From JASHPR01 sp963749145 (GTDB lineage Bacteria > Actinomycetota > Actinomycetes > Streptosporangiales > Streptosporangiaceae), in the NCBI GenBank assembly GCA_963749145.1, contig CAVVLN010000001.1:1240001-1304000 (forward strand): 64,000 nt of DNA, written 5' to 3'. The notes under the pieces are model-generated. The model searched no databases. It was given only the letters and a program-made list of their open reading frames with translations, and had not been told where the DNA came from. Of the stretch, positions 34,765 to 43,358 are shown in pieces; position 1 is the stretch's first letter, and every line of letters starts with the position of its first letter. The translations under genes were made by a program, and so were the position numbers.

Positions 34765-35157
34765 TCACCTCTCGCTGGCAGCGCCCGCGCGGCTAGGGTG
34801 GCCGTCGGAAGGAGCCGCGTCCGCGGCCCGGCCATCCAGCCCGTCCTTGCTGCCCAGCAGCACGGCCAGGACCTCGCCGATGGCGGGCGCTCGGCTGCCG
34901 GGTTCGCGCAGTGGCAGGTTCGTCTCGATCTGGTAGCGGTTGCGGCGGCCGTCCCTCTCCTTCGCCACATAGCCGGCCTCGACCAGGTCGGTGATGATGC
35001 CGTGGGCGCTGCGCTCGGTGATGCCCAAGCTCGCAGAGATGTCGCGCAGTCTCGCGCCCGGGTCGTGGGCGATGCACAGCAGCACCCGGGCGTGGTTGGT
35101 CAGGAAGCTCCAGTCCGGCACGTTCCGTAATATAGCAGATTCAGTTTCCGGAAACAT
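34765..35157 (-). CDS. winged-helix (MarR/ArsR-like) transcriptional regulator
   Basis: 130 residues from an ATG at 35157 (MFPETESAILRNVPDWSFLT). The winged helix is NHARVLLCIAHDPGARLRDI and SASLGITERSAHGIITDLVE, with wing AKERDGRRNRYQIE. The C-terminus is short, without a ligand domain or metal-binding cysteines. A perfect 12-bp palindrome, GTTTCCGGAAAC, overlaps its start codon, which suggests tight autorepression. Related palindromes lie upstream of the PspC gene and of the seven-gene operon at 35415. Confidence 0.83.
   Translation of the reverse strand: MFPETESAILRNVPDWSFLTNHARVLLCIAHDPGARLRDISASLGITERSAHGIITDLVEAGYVAKERDGRRNRYQIETNLPLREPGSRAPAIGEVLAVLLGSKDGLDGRAADAAPSDGHPSRAGAASER
35144..35155. 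promoter_or_regulatory. TTTC-NN-GAAA operator candidate 2 (12-bp perfect palindrome)
   Basis: GTTTCCGGAAAC overlaps the ATG of the winged-helix regulator, so a bound protein would block its own translation-start region. Confidence 0.6.
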
Positions 35158-35302
35158 GCTTCCTGCTTTCCGGGTTACGCGCGCGGCCTGCCGGGAGCGC
35201 GAAGAGGTGGTCCCGGCATCTTGACGATGGCCGGAGCGCCCGAGAGCTGACTTCCTTGCGGGCCACGCCGGGGCCCTTATCTGCATCGCCCGGTGGCTAG
35301 AT

Positions 35303-35314
35303 ATTTCTAGAAAT
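35303..35314. promoter_or_regulatory. TTTC-NN-GAAA operator candidate 3 (12-bp perfect palindrome)
   Basis: ATTTCTAGAAAT in an AT-rich island about 100 bases before the epimerase ATG at 35415, in the position of a promoter. Confidence 0.5.
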
Positions 35315-35414
35315 GTATTGCTGGTTATGTAGGTCCGGCGTAGCGTCGGTTGCAGACACCGGTTTAGACGGTCGCCGGCCGCGAGGCCGCCCGGGTCAGC
35401 GAGGGAGTTCGGTC

Positions 35415-36365
35415 ATGGGTGAGGAACCGCTGCACGTGGTGTTCGGGACCGGCCAGGTCGGCAGCGCCCTAACCGCGTGCCTGGCCGGGCGGGGTGTCGC
35501 GGTCCGGGCGGTTTCCCGGCACCGGCCGCCCGCGCTGGCCGGGGGCGTCGACTGGCGGGCCGCGGATGTCACCGATCCCGAAGTGGCCGCGGACGCGGCC
35601 AAGGGCGCCTCGGTGGTCTACCAGTGCGTCAACGCCCCGTACACGCAGTGGCCGGAGCGCTTCCCGCCGTTGCAGCGGGGCGTGCTGGCCGCCGCCGAGC
35701 GCAACGGCGCGCTGCTGGTGGCCCTGGAGAACCTGTACGGCTACGGCCCGACCGGCGGCCGGCCGATGACCGAGGACCTGCCGCTGGCCGCGACGACCGT
35801 CAAGGGCCGGACCCGGGCGGCCATGACCGCCGAACTGCTGGCCGCCGCGCAGGCCGGCCAGGTCCGCGTCGCCATCGGGCGGGCCTCGGACTTCTTCGGC
35901 CCGGGCGTCACCGAGGGGTCCACGCTCGGCGAGCGGGTCTTCGGCAACGCCCTGGCCGGCCGCCGGGCCGACTTCATCGGCCACCCTGACCTGCCGCACA
36001 CCTACAGTTACGTCCCCGACATCGCGGCCGGCCTGGCCACTCTCGGCACCGACGCTCGCGCGGCCGGCGAGGTGTGGCACCTGCCCGGCCCGCCAACCGT
36101 CACGACCCGGGCGCTGCTCGACCTGGTGGCCGGCGAGGTCGGGCATCCCGTGGGCGTCCGGTCGCTGCCCAAGCTGGCCGTTCGGGCCCTCGGGCTGGTC
36201 AACCCGATGCTGCGGGAGCTGGCCGAGATGTCGTATGAGTTCGACCAGCCCTTCGTGCTGGACACCAGCAAATACCAGGCCGCCTTCGGGGTGGCCGGCA
36301 CTCCGCTGGCGGACGCCATCGCGGCGACCGTCGCCTGGTACCGGACCCGTCCGAGCACGCCATGA
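35415..36365 (+). CDS. NAD-dependent epimerase/dehydratase family protein
   Basis: 316 residues (ATG with GAGGGAG upstream). The Rossmann motif is FGTGQVGSALTACLAGRGVA. The extended-SDR signature is altered: ENLYGYGPTGG and TTVKGRTRAAM replace YxxxK with a degenerate site, as in many atypical NAD-epimerase-like proteins. PDIAAGLATLG and WHLPGPP match the family's C-terminal part. It heads a seven-gene operon; its stop overlaps the next ATG (ATGA). Sugar-nucleotide or lipid-linked substrate is possible but unproven. Confidence 0.8.
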   Translation: MGEEPLHVVFGTGQVGSALTACLAGRGVAVRAVSRHRPPALAGGVDWRAADVTDPEVAADAAKGASVVYQCVNAPYTQWPERFPPLQRGVLAAAERNGALLVALENLYGYGPTGGRPMTEDLPLAATTVKGRTRAAMTAELLAAAQAGQVRVAIGRASDFFGPGVTEGSTLGERVFGNALAGRRADFIGHPDLPHTYSYVPDIAAGLATLGTDARAAGEVWHLPGPPTVTTRALLDLVAGEVGHPVGVRSLPKLAVRALGLVNPMLRELAEMSYEFDQPFVLDTSKYQAAFGVAGTPLADAIAATVAWYRTRPSTP

Positions 36366-37039
36366 CAACGACCGGGCCGGAGGCGGTAAACGCCATGACA
36401 ACTCCATCCATCACCGCGACAACTCCACCGGTGCCAACCGTTGCCGCTGATCTGACCCCGACCGTGGCATGGTCGCGGCGGGTGCGGCGCATCGGCGGAT
36501 TCATCCAGGCCGCCTTCGCCGCCTTGTGGCTGGCCCGCGCGAGCCTGGCCATCGGCGGCCGCGCCGAAGACGTGCTGATCGCCGTGTCCGGCGTCGCCGT
36601 GGTCGGCGTGGTTTCCTACGCCATCCGGGTCACCGCCGGCACCGCCCCCCGCCCGGCCGGACCGCAAGCCAGGCGGATCGAGCGGCTGGTGACCATCGCC
36701 ACCGTCATCGAGCTGGTCGCGGCCTTCGTGCTGCCCGTCATCGTCATCGCGGCCGGGCATTCCGACTGGGTCCTGCCGTCCGTCGTGATCACGATCGGGC
36801 CGCTGCTGCTCTACCTCGACCACCTGGTTCACATCCCCCGCTACCGCGTCGTCGGCTGGGCGCTGACCGCCGGGCCGGTCATCCTCGTCGCCACGATGTC
36901 CGGCAAGTCGCTCGCCGTGACCACCGGCTTTGCCGCCGGCGTCGTGCTGCTGGGCACCGCCGCCGCCGGCTTCCACGACCTCGCCCGCCTCCGGCCCGCC
37001 CGGGCGCCAGGCCCGGCCGGGCTCAGCGCGAAAGCCTGA
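36362..37039 (+). CDS. four- to five-helix membrane protein
   Basis: 225 residues. A threonine/proline-rich N-terminus of about 38 residues, then hydrophobic segments at about 45-62, 68-85, 112-131, 137-152 and 163-195. No charged catalytic motif. Coupled to the epimerase gene in front (ATGA) and to the cupin gene behind (TGATG). Family not recognised; resembles small actinobacterial integral membrane proteins of unknown function. Confidence 0.7.
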   Translation: MTTTGPEAVNAMTTPSITATTPPVPTVAADLTPTVAWSRRVRRIGGFIQAAFAALWLARASLAIGGRAEDVLIAVSGVAVVGVVSYAIRVTAGTAPRPAGPQARRIERLVTIATVIELVAAFVLPVIVIAAGHSDWVLPSVVITIGPLLLYLDHLVHIPRYRVVGWALTAGPVILVATMSGKSLAVTTGFAAGVVLLGTAAAGFHDLARLRPARAPGPAGLSAKA

Positions 37040-37620
37040 TGATCATGCACCAGACCGACAGCCCTGTGACCGGCTTCCGGCCGTTCTTCAACCCCGCCAC
37101 GGGCGAATGGATCACTTACACGGCCATCGCCGCCGACAGCGACGGGCAGCTCGTCCGCTTCAACTGGCGCAGCGTGCCGGGCGGCGTCATCACCGAGCAC
37201 ATCCACCCCCGCCAGGAAGAACGGTTCACCATCCTGGCCGGCGAAGCCCACTTCACCCTGGGCGGCGAGCCCCGCGTCGCCAGGGCCGGCGAGACAATCG
37301 TCGTCCCGGCCGGCGTCCCCCACTCCGAGGGCAATCCCGGGCCGGGCGAGATCGAGGGCGTTGTCGAACTCCGCCCGGCCCTGCTGACCAAGGAGTTCCA
37401 CGAGGCCCTGGCCGGCCTGGTGGCCGACGGCAAGACCACGCCCCGGGGCGCGCCGCGCAACCCGCTCCAGCTCGGCGCGACCTTCTGGCACTTCCGCCAC
37501 GAAAGCCGGATCAGCTCACCCCCCATCGCGGTGCAGAACCTCATGCTCCCGCCGCTGTGGGCGCTGGCGAAACTCTTCGGCGTCCGCCCCTACTACGACC
37601 GGTGGGACAGCCGGACGTGA
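37039..37620 (+). CDS. cupin domain protein
   Basis: 193 residues. Cupin motif 1 is visible as GGVITEHIHPRQEERFTILAGEA (H near 54 and 56, E near 60) and motif 2 as VPAGVPHSEGNPG (H near 95), so a metal site can form. The C-terminal 70 residues extend beyond a minimal cupin. Such proteins are metal-dependent oxygenases, isomerases or small-molecule sensors. The ATG overlaps the previous stop by one base. Confidence 0.85.
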   Translation: MIMHQTDSPVTGFRPFFNPATGEWITYTAIAADSDGQLVRFNWRSVPGGVITEHIHPRQEERFTILAGEAHFTLGGEPRVARAGETIVVPAGVPHSEGNPGPGEIEGVVELRPALLTKEFHEALAGLVADGKTTPRGAPRNPLQLGATFWHFRHESRISSPPIAVQNLMLPPLWALAKLFGVRPYYDRWDSRT

Positions 37621-37657
37621 GCTGGCTCATCGCCGCGACGGCCATGAAGAACGGTTA

Positions 37658-40078
37658 GTGCCCATGACTGCTTCCCCAAGGTTACGGCGGGCCGCCGGCG
37701 CGCCGAGGACACGGCCGCGAGGCCGTGTCCTGGCGCCGGCGCGGTACCGGCACCCGGGCGATGTGATCCGCCTGATCGCCGCGGCCACGGTGCTGGCCGC
37801 CGCGGCGGTGACCGCCGCGCTGCTGCCTGCCCTGCTGCGGCCGGCTGCGGCCGCGGTCACCGGAGTCGGGCCGGCGACCGCGGCCGGGCGGGTGCTGACC
37901 GGCCTGGTCCAGGTGACGATCGCGGCGGCGGGCCTGGTGCTGCTGGTCGCCGCCCTGCGGTACCGCCGGTTCCGGGTCCTGGGGACGGTGGCGGGCGGGT
38001 TCGCGGCGGCGGCGGCACTGATGGCCGGGATCACCTACCTGACCGGGCCGGCCGGCTCCGCCGCGCTGCCCGCCGGGCTGCGGCAGGGTTCCTGGCTGAC
38101 CGGCGCTGGCTTCCCCGATCCGGCCGTTCTCGCCGGGCTGGCGGCCGTCGCCGTGGCGGCCGCGCCGTGGCTGAGGCCCTGGCGCCGGGCGGCCTGGGTC
38201 ACGCTGCTGCTGATCGCCGCGGCCCGGCTGATCACCGGCGGGCTGCTGCCGATGCAGCTGGTGCTGGCGCTGGCCACCGGGGTAACGGTGGGCGCGGGCC
38301 TGCTGGTGGCGTTCGGCGTGCCGGACCGGCGGATGGGGCCCGGCGGGGTGGCCGCCGCCCTGCGCGCGGGTGGCGTGCCGGTCAGCCAGGTGACCGGGCC
38401 GCTGGCGATCGCGAAGGGATCCAGGCCGTTCGAGGCGGTGGCCGGTGACGGGCGCGGGTTGTTCGTCAAGGTTTTCGGCTCGGACCAGCGCGACGCTGAC
38501 CTGCTGTACCGGGCCTGGCGCGGCATCCGGCTGCGCGGTGTCGGCGACGCCAGGCCCGCGGCCTCGCTGCTGGCGGCGGTCGAGCATGAGGCGCTGCTGG
38601 CCGTGATGGCCGAGCGGGCTGGCGTCGCGGTACCGCATATCGGCCAGATCGTCCGGGCGGAGGACGGGTCGGTGCTGCTGACCATGGAACTGGTAACGGG
38701 CCAGTCCCTGGACGAGGTCCCGGCCGATCGCATCACCGATCAGCTCGCCCGTACGCTGTGGCGCGAGGTCGGCCGGCTGCACCAGGCCCAGATCGCGCAC
38801 CGGTCACTGCACGGCACCAACATCATGATCAGCCCGGACGGCTGCCCCCGGCTGACCGACTTCAGCTTCGCCGAGCTCGCCGCGACCAGCCGTCAGCGGG
38901 CCATCGACGTGGCCGAGTTGCTCACCTCGCTGGCCGGCCGGATCGGCCCGGACCGTGCCGTCGCCACCGCGGTCGCCGCGATCGGCACCGACCGGGTCGC
39001 CGCCGCGGTGCCGCTGCTGCAGCCGCTCGCCTTGTCGGCGGGCACCCGGCGCGAGATCAAGGGCCAGGACGGGCTGCTGACCAAGACGCGCGCCGCCGCG
39101 GTCGCGGCCTCCGGCGACGACGCGGACTCTGGCCTCGCCCGGCTGCAGCGGGTACGGCCCCGCACGCTGCTGGCGATCGCGGCGCTGGCCGGCGCCTTCT
39201 ACTTCCTGCTGCCGCAGATCGCCGACGTGGGCAGCAGCTGGCACGCGCTGCAGCACGTTACCTGGGCCTGGCTGCCGCTGATCCTGGCCCTGTCCGCGCT
39301 GACCTACGTCGCCAGCGCGATGGCGCTGATCGGCGCGGTGCCCGGCCATGTCCCGTTCGGCCCGGCCGTGCTGACCCAGGGCGCGTCGTCGTTCATCAAC
39401 CGGGTGTCGCCGGCCAACGTCGGCGGGATGGCGCTGAACGCCCGGTTCCTGCAAAAGAGCGGAACTCCCGCCCCGGCCAGCGTCGCAGCGGTCGGGGTGA
39501 ACGCCCTCGCGGGCGCCGTCATGCACGGCGTGCTGATCGTGGTGTTCTTCGCGCTGGCCGGCCACGACCTCAGCAAGGCGTTCAAGCTGCCGTCCGGCAG
39601 CAAGATCCTGCTCGCCCTGGCGGTGATCATCGCGGTCATCGGGGTGATACTGGCGACCCGGCCGGGCCGCCGCTGGACCCGCAAGAAACTGATTCCCGGT
39701 GCCCGGTCCGCGGCGGGCAGCGTGGCGCAGGCCGCCGCCAGCCCGGTCAAGCTGGGCCTGCTGTTCGGCGGCTCGGCCCTGATCACCCTGGCCTACATCG
39801 CCGGGCTGGACGCCTCGGTCCAGGCGTTCGGCGGCGGCCCGGGCCTGATTGTGCTCGGCGCGGTGTACCTGGCCGCCGCGGCCCTGGCCGCCGCCGCCCC
39901 CACGCCCGGCGGCCTCGGCGCGATCGAGGCCGCTCTGGTCGCCGGGCTGACCGGCGTGGGCATGGCGCCCGGGCCGGCCGTCTCGGCCGTGCTGCTATAC
40001 CGGCTGTCGACCTACTGGCTGCCCGTGCTGCCGGGCTGGCTGTGCTGGCGGTCCCTGCAGCACCGGGGATACGTATGA
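37658..40078 (+). CDS. membrane protein: pseudokinase fused to LPG-synthase-type flippase domain
   Basis: 806 residues from a GTG at 37658 (ATG 37664 is next). Residues about 35-230 hold six or seven helices. About 255-470 is a kinase-like domain with catalytic loop HRSLHGTNIMI (the usual HxD aspartate is serine) and LTDFSFAEL in the DFG place. About 505-800 has eight or so helices of the lysylphosphatidylglycerol synthase/UPF0104 flippase type (NRVSPANVGGMALNARFLQ, TPGGLGAIEAALVAG). It may flip a lipid under control of the kinase-like domain. No aminoacyl-transferase domain. Third gene from the start of a possible second transcription unit; 37-bp gap to the cupin gene, ATGA overlap downstream. 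Confidence 0.82.
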   Translation: MPMTASPRLRRAAGAPRTRPRGRVLAPARYRHPGDVIRLIAAATVLAAAAVTAALLPALLRPAAAAVTGVGPATAAGRVLTGLVQVTIAAAGLVLLVAALRYRRFRVLGTVAGGFAAAAALMAGITYLTGPAGSAALPAGLRQGSWLTGAGFPDPAVLAGLAAVAVAAAPWLRPWRRAAWVTLLLIAAARLITGGLLPMQLVLALATGVTVGAGLLVAFGVPDRRMGPGGVAAALRAGGVPVSQVTGPLAIAKGSRPFEAVAGDGRGLFVKVFGSDQRDADLLYRAWRGIRLRGVGDARPAASLLAAVEHEALLAVMAERAGVAVPHIGQIVRAEDGSVLLTMELVTGQSLDEVPADRITDQLARTLWREVGRLHQAQIAHRSLHGTNIMISPDGCPRLTDFSFAELAATSRQRAIDVAELLTSLAGRIGPDRAVATAVAAIGTDRVAAAVPLLQPLALSAGTRREIKGQDGLLTKTRAAAVAASGDDADSGLARLQRVRPRTLLAIAALAGAFYFLLPQIADVGSSWHALQHVTWAWLPLILALSALTYVASAMALIGAVPGHVPFGPAVLTQGASSFINRVSPANVGGMALNARFLQKSGTPAPASVAAVGVNALAGAVMHGVLIVVFFALAGHDLSKAFKLPSGSKILLALAVIIAVIGVILATRPGRRWTRKKLIPGARSAAGSVAQAAASPVKLGLLFGGSALITLAYIAGLDASVQAFGGGPGLIVLGAVYLAAAALAAAAPTPGGLGAIEAALVAGLTGVGMAPGPAVSAVLLYRLSTYWLPVLPGWLCWRSLQHRGYV
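37694..37740. other. long hairpin inside the first codons of the pseudokinase-flippase gene
   Basis: A perfect 10-bp stem (GGACACGGCC at 37707-37716 with 37721-37730) is capped by GCGA, a GNRA tetraloop. An 8-bp outer stem (37694-37701 with 37733-37740) extends it. It starts about 30 bases after the start codon, where it could slow translation or act as an attenuator. Confidence 0.5.
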
Positions 40079-41088
40079 GCGGAGCAACCTTTCCTTCTCG
40101 GCCCGCACGGAACGTAATGAAAGCAGTGGTGGAACGACGGAACATGTTGCGCGCAGCCTGTCTGGCGCTGGCCGCCGCGTGCTGCGCCTGCTGTTGCGCC
40201 TGCGGCAGCGGGCCGGCTGGCCGGGCCGGCGAGGCCGGCCGTCCCGCCGCGGTGGTCACGGTCGGGTCATTCGATTTCCCGGAGAGCGTGCTTCTCGCCG
40301 ACCTTTACGCAGGCGCGCTCGCGGCGAAGGGTTTCCCCGTCCGCGTCCTGCCGGACCTGGGCCCTCGTGAGCTGGTAGACCCGGCGCTGATGAGCGGCCT
40401 GATCCAGGTGGTGCCGGAGTACTCCGGATCAGCGCTCGAGTTCGTCAGCGTGGGACGGCTGTCCGCCACGTCCGATGCCGCGGCGACCAGCAGGGCCCTG
40501 GCGGGCTCGGCGGCCGGCCGGGGGCTGGTGGCGGGTCGGCTGTCGGCCGCGCAGGATGCCAACGTCATCGTGGTCACCGCCGCGACCGCGGCCCGCTATG
40601 GCCTGCGATCGGTCGCCGACCTGGCCCGGGTGGCACCGCGCCTGGCGTTCGGCGGCCCGCCCGAATGCCCGCAGCGCGTCTACTGCCTGCTGGGGCTGAG
40701 ACAGGTATACGGGCTCCGGTTCCGGGTCTTCGTGCCGCTGGACGCCGGGGGGCCGCTGACGCTGCAGGCCTTGGAGGCCGGAGACATCGCCGTGGCGCTG
40801 CTGTTCAGCACCGATCCGGCCATCACGGCGGATCATCTCGTCGTGCTGGCCGACGACCGCGGCCTGCAGCCAGCCGAGAACGTCGTTCCGCTGGTGCGCC
40901 GGGATACCGTCGCCCGCTACGGCCCGCGGCTGCTCGCGGTGCTCGACACGGTGTCGGCGCGGCTGACGACCGGCTCGCTGCGCGCCTTGGACTCGCGGGT
41001 GGAACTGCGCGGGCAGGATCCGCGCCTGGTGGCCGGGAACTGGCTGCGAACGCAGGGGCTGGCCCCGAGGAGGGAGGCGTCGTCGTGA
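40075..41088 (+). CDS. OpuAC-type substrate-binding lipoprotein
   Basis: 337 residues. A lipoprotein signal with LALAAACCACCCACGS (several cysteines, lipobox near residue 40) is followed by a periplasmic binding fold of the glycine-betaine/choline type: VTVGSFDFPESVLLADLYAG, VVPEYSGSALEFV, and DANVIVVTAATAARYGLRSV. The usual partner permease and ATPase genes are absent, so it either serves a transporter encoded elsewhere or acts as an external sensor for the membrane kinases beside it. Coupled by ATGA on one side and GTGA on the other. Internal ATGs at 40117 and 40144 are alternative starts. Confidence 0.85.
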   Translation: MSGATFPSRPARNVMKAVVERRNMLRAACLALAAACCACCCACGSGPAGRAGEAGRPAAVVTVGSFDFPESVLLADLYAGALAAKGFPVRVLPDLGPRELVDPALMSGLIQVVPEYSGSALEFVSVGRLSATSDAAATSRALAGSAAGRGLVAGRLSAAQDANVIVVTAATAARYGLRSVADLARVAPRLAFGGPPECPQRVYCLLGLRQVYGLRFRVFVPLDAGGPLTLQALEAGDIAVALLFSTDPAITADHLVVLADDRGLQPAENVVPLVRRDTVARYGPRLLAVLDTVSARLTTGSLRALDSRVELRGQDPRLVAGNWLRTQGLAPRREASS

Positions 41089-43358
41089 GCGAAAAGGCGG
41101 AGACGGTAACCACACAGGCCGGCCTGGAGAGCCGTCCGCCGGGTCCCGCCGTGCGGCGGACGCCACGCCACCGGCGCCCGACCGGTGCGCCCCCGCCGCT
41201 GCCGCACCCGGTCTCAGTCACCACCAGGGCCTGGCTGGTCCTGACCGTTGTCCTACTGGCCGGCGTGATCGTGATCTTGGTGCGGGTCCCGTCGCTGCGG
41301 CTCGATGATCAGGTCAACGCGGCGGTGCTCCGGCTCTTCGCGCGGGCCCGGACGCCGTGGCTGACCGACGTCGCCAACGGGATCTCCGCGGCCGGCTCCA
41401 GCTGGGGCCTCACGGTAATCGGGCTGTCGGCGGTCGCGGCGACGATAGCGTTCCGGCGCTGGCGGCACCTGCTGGTGTTCTTGTGCAGCCTGTTCCTGCT
41501 CGAGATTGCCATCCAGTTGATCGACACCGGGCTGACCCGGCCGCGGCCGTACGGCGTGCGGGTCATCGCGGGCTGGGCGGGGTTCTCGGCGCCGGCGATC
41601 TCGGTGACGGTCCTCACGTTCCTGCTGATGGGCATCGCCTACTGCCTGGTCGTGCCGGGGCGGCCCCGCGCCTATGCGAAGGCGGCCATCGCGGTCATCG
41701 TGACCGTGTTCTGCCTGGCCTGCCTGTACCTGGCCGCCGATCACGTGGATGACCTGCTCCTGGGGGTGGCGCTCGGTGTCGCGATCCCGGTCAGCGCGTT
41801 CCGTTTCTTCACCCCGAACGAGGTGTTCCCGGTCGCCTACCGCCGCGGCAACACCGCGCACGTGGACGTGACCGGCCGGAGGGGCGAGGCGATCCGGCAG
41901 GGCGTGCGCGACCAGCTCGGGCTCACCGTCACCGAGATCACGCCGGTCGGGCTGGCGTCCTCGGCCGGGTCCACCCCGCTGCGACTGCAGATCGAAGGCA
42001 GCGCGGCGCGCAGGCGGCGGGGTGGCCCGGTGCGGCCGGGACCGGAGTACCTGTTCGGCAAGCTCTACACCAAGAGCCACGTCCGCGCCGACCGCTGGTA
42101 CAAGCTGTGGCGGACCATCCTCTACGGTTCGCTGGAGGACGAGCACCCCTTCCAGACCGTGCGGCGCCTGGCCGAGTACGAGGACTACGCCCTGCGCCTG
42201 CTGCAGGACGTCGGGATCGCGGTCGCCAAGCCCTACGGCATCGTCGAGATCACCCCCGAACGGGAGTACCTGCTGGTCACCGAGTACTTCGACGGCGCGG
42301 TGGAAATCGGCGACGCCGACGTCGGCGACCGGGTGATCGACCAGGGCCTGCTGCTGATCCGCACGCTGTGGGACGCGGGGATCGCCCACCGCGACATCAA
42401 ACCGGGCAACCTGATGGTCCGCGACGGGCAGCTGCTGCTGATCGACGTGGCCTTCGCCCAGGTTCGCCCGTCGCCATGGCGGCAGGCGGTCGACCTGGGC
42501 AACATGATGCTGGTCCTGGCGGTCCGCGCCGACCCCGCGCGGGTGTACCAGCAGGCGCTGCGTTACTTCACCGAGGCCGAGCTCGGCGAGGCATTCGCCG
42601 CCACCCGCGGGGTGGCCAGCCCGACACAGCTGCGCGCCTTCATGAAACGCGATCCCCGGGACCTGCTCGCCGAGTTCCGCCAGCTCGCCCCGCAGCGACA
42701 GCCCATCGTGCTGCAGCGCTGGAGCGTCCGGCGGGTCAGCCTGGCCGCGGCGATGCTCGCCCTCTTCGCCGTGCCCGCCGTTTTCGGTATCGGCCTGCTG
42801 TTGCCGACCAGCGCCCACAGCGCCCCGTCTTCCCCCGCACCCGATTGCGGCACTAGCCACACGATGATCCTGGCGGCCCAGGCGGTTCCCTCCGCGGCCT
42901 TCCTGCCCTGCATTGCCGCGCTCCCGTCGGGCTGGACCGCGTCCCTCGGCCATATCGCCAGCGGGCAGGCCAGCTTCGCGCTGGACTCCGGCTCCCTGGC
43001 CGGGGGCGGCGGCGTCCGGTTCGTGATCGGCCAGCCAGGGCCGCTGCAGACGGTGACGATCACCCTGACCGCGACCTGCGATACCGCGGGCGCCCAGCAG
43101 ATCCCCTCCGACCAGCCCGGCCTGCGCCGGTTCGAGCGCCCGCTGAGCCTGGTCCCGCAGTACTCCGACATCCGCTACTACACCTTCCCCGGCGGCTGCG
43201 CGACCTACCAGTTCGCCTTCGCCCCCGGCGCGTCCCCGGTCCTGGCCACCACCGTCGACACCGCGGTGGCGTTCATGCCCCGATCGGTGCTGGTCAGCTA
43301 CGTCCGGCGCACCGAAGGGCTGGCCCTGTGCGGGCGAGGCGCCGCATGCCCCGGATGA
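41085..43358 (+). CDS. PAP2-like membrane domain fused to Ser/Thr-kinase-like domain
   Basis: 757 residues from a GTG. Residues about 48-235 are PAP2-like with five helices: LTRPRPYG keeps part of motif 1, but FSAPAIS replaces PSGH, and YLAADHVDD keeps only the final histidine/aspartate. About 320-545 is a kinase-like domain with catalytic loop HRDIKPGNLMV and LIDVAF at the DFG place. A membrane helix at about 555-575 is followed by a secreted C-terminal domain of about 180 residues with cysteines. The HRD and asparagine suggest an active kinase; the phosphatase half should be inactive. Coupled to OpuAC and PAP2 genes. Confidence 0.8.
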   Translation: MSEKAETVTTQAGLESRPPGPAVRRTPRHRRPTGAPPPLPHPVSVTTRAWLVLTVVLLAGVIVILVRVPSLRLDDQVNAAVLRLFARARTPWLTDVANGISAAGSSWGLTVIGLSAVAATIAFRRWRHLLVFLCSLFLLEIAIQLIDTGLTRPRPYGVRVIAGWAGFSAPAISVTVLTFLLMGIAYCLVVPGRPRAYAKAAIAVIVTVFCLACLYLAADHVDDLLLGVALGVAIPVSAFRFFTPNEVFPVAYRRGNTAHVDVTGRRGEAIRQGVRDQLGLTVTEITPVGLASSAGSTPLRLQIEGSAARRRRGGPVRPGPEYLFGKLYTKSHVRADRWYKLWRTILYGSLEDEHPFQTVRRLAEYEDYALRLLQDVGIAVAKPYGIVEITPEREYLLVTEYFDGAVEIGDADVGDRVIDQGLLLIRTLWDAGIAHRDIKPGNLMVRDGQLLLIDVAFAQVRPSPWRQAVDLGNMMLVLAVRADPARVYQQALRYFTEAELGEAFAATRGVASPTQLRAFMKRDPRDLLAEFRQLAPQRQPIVLQRWSVRRVSLAAAMLALFAVPAVFGIGLLLPTSAHSAPSSPAPDCGTSHTMILAAQAVPSAAFLPCIAALPSGWTASLGHIASGQASFALDSGSLAGGGGVRFVIGQPGPLQTVTITLTATCDTAGAQQIPSDQPGLRRFERPLSLVPQYSDIRYYTFPGGCATYQFAFAPGASPVLATTVDTAVAFMPRSVLVSYVRRTEGLALCGRGAACPG

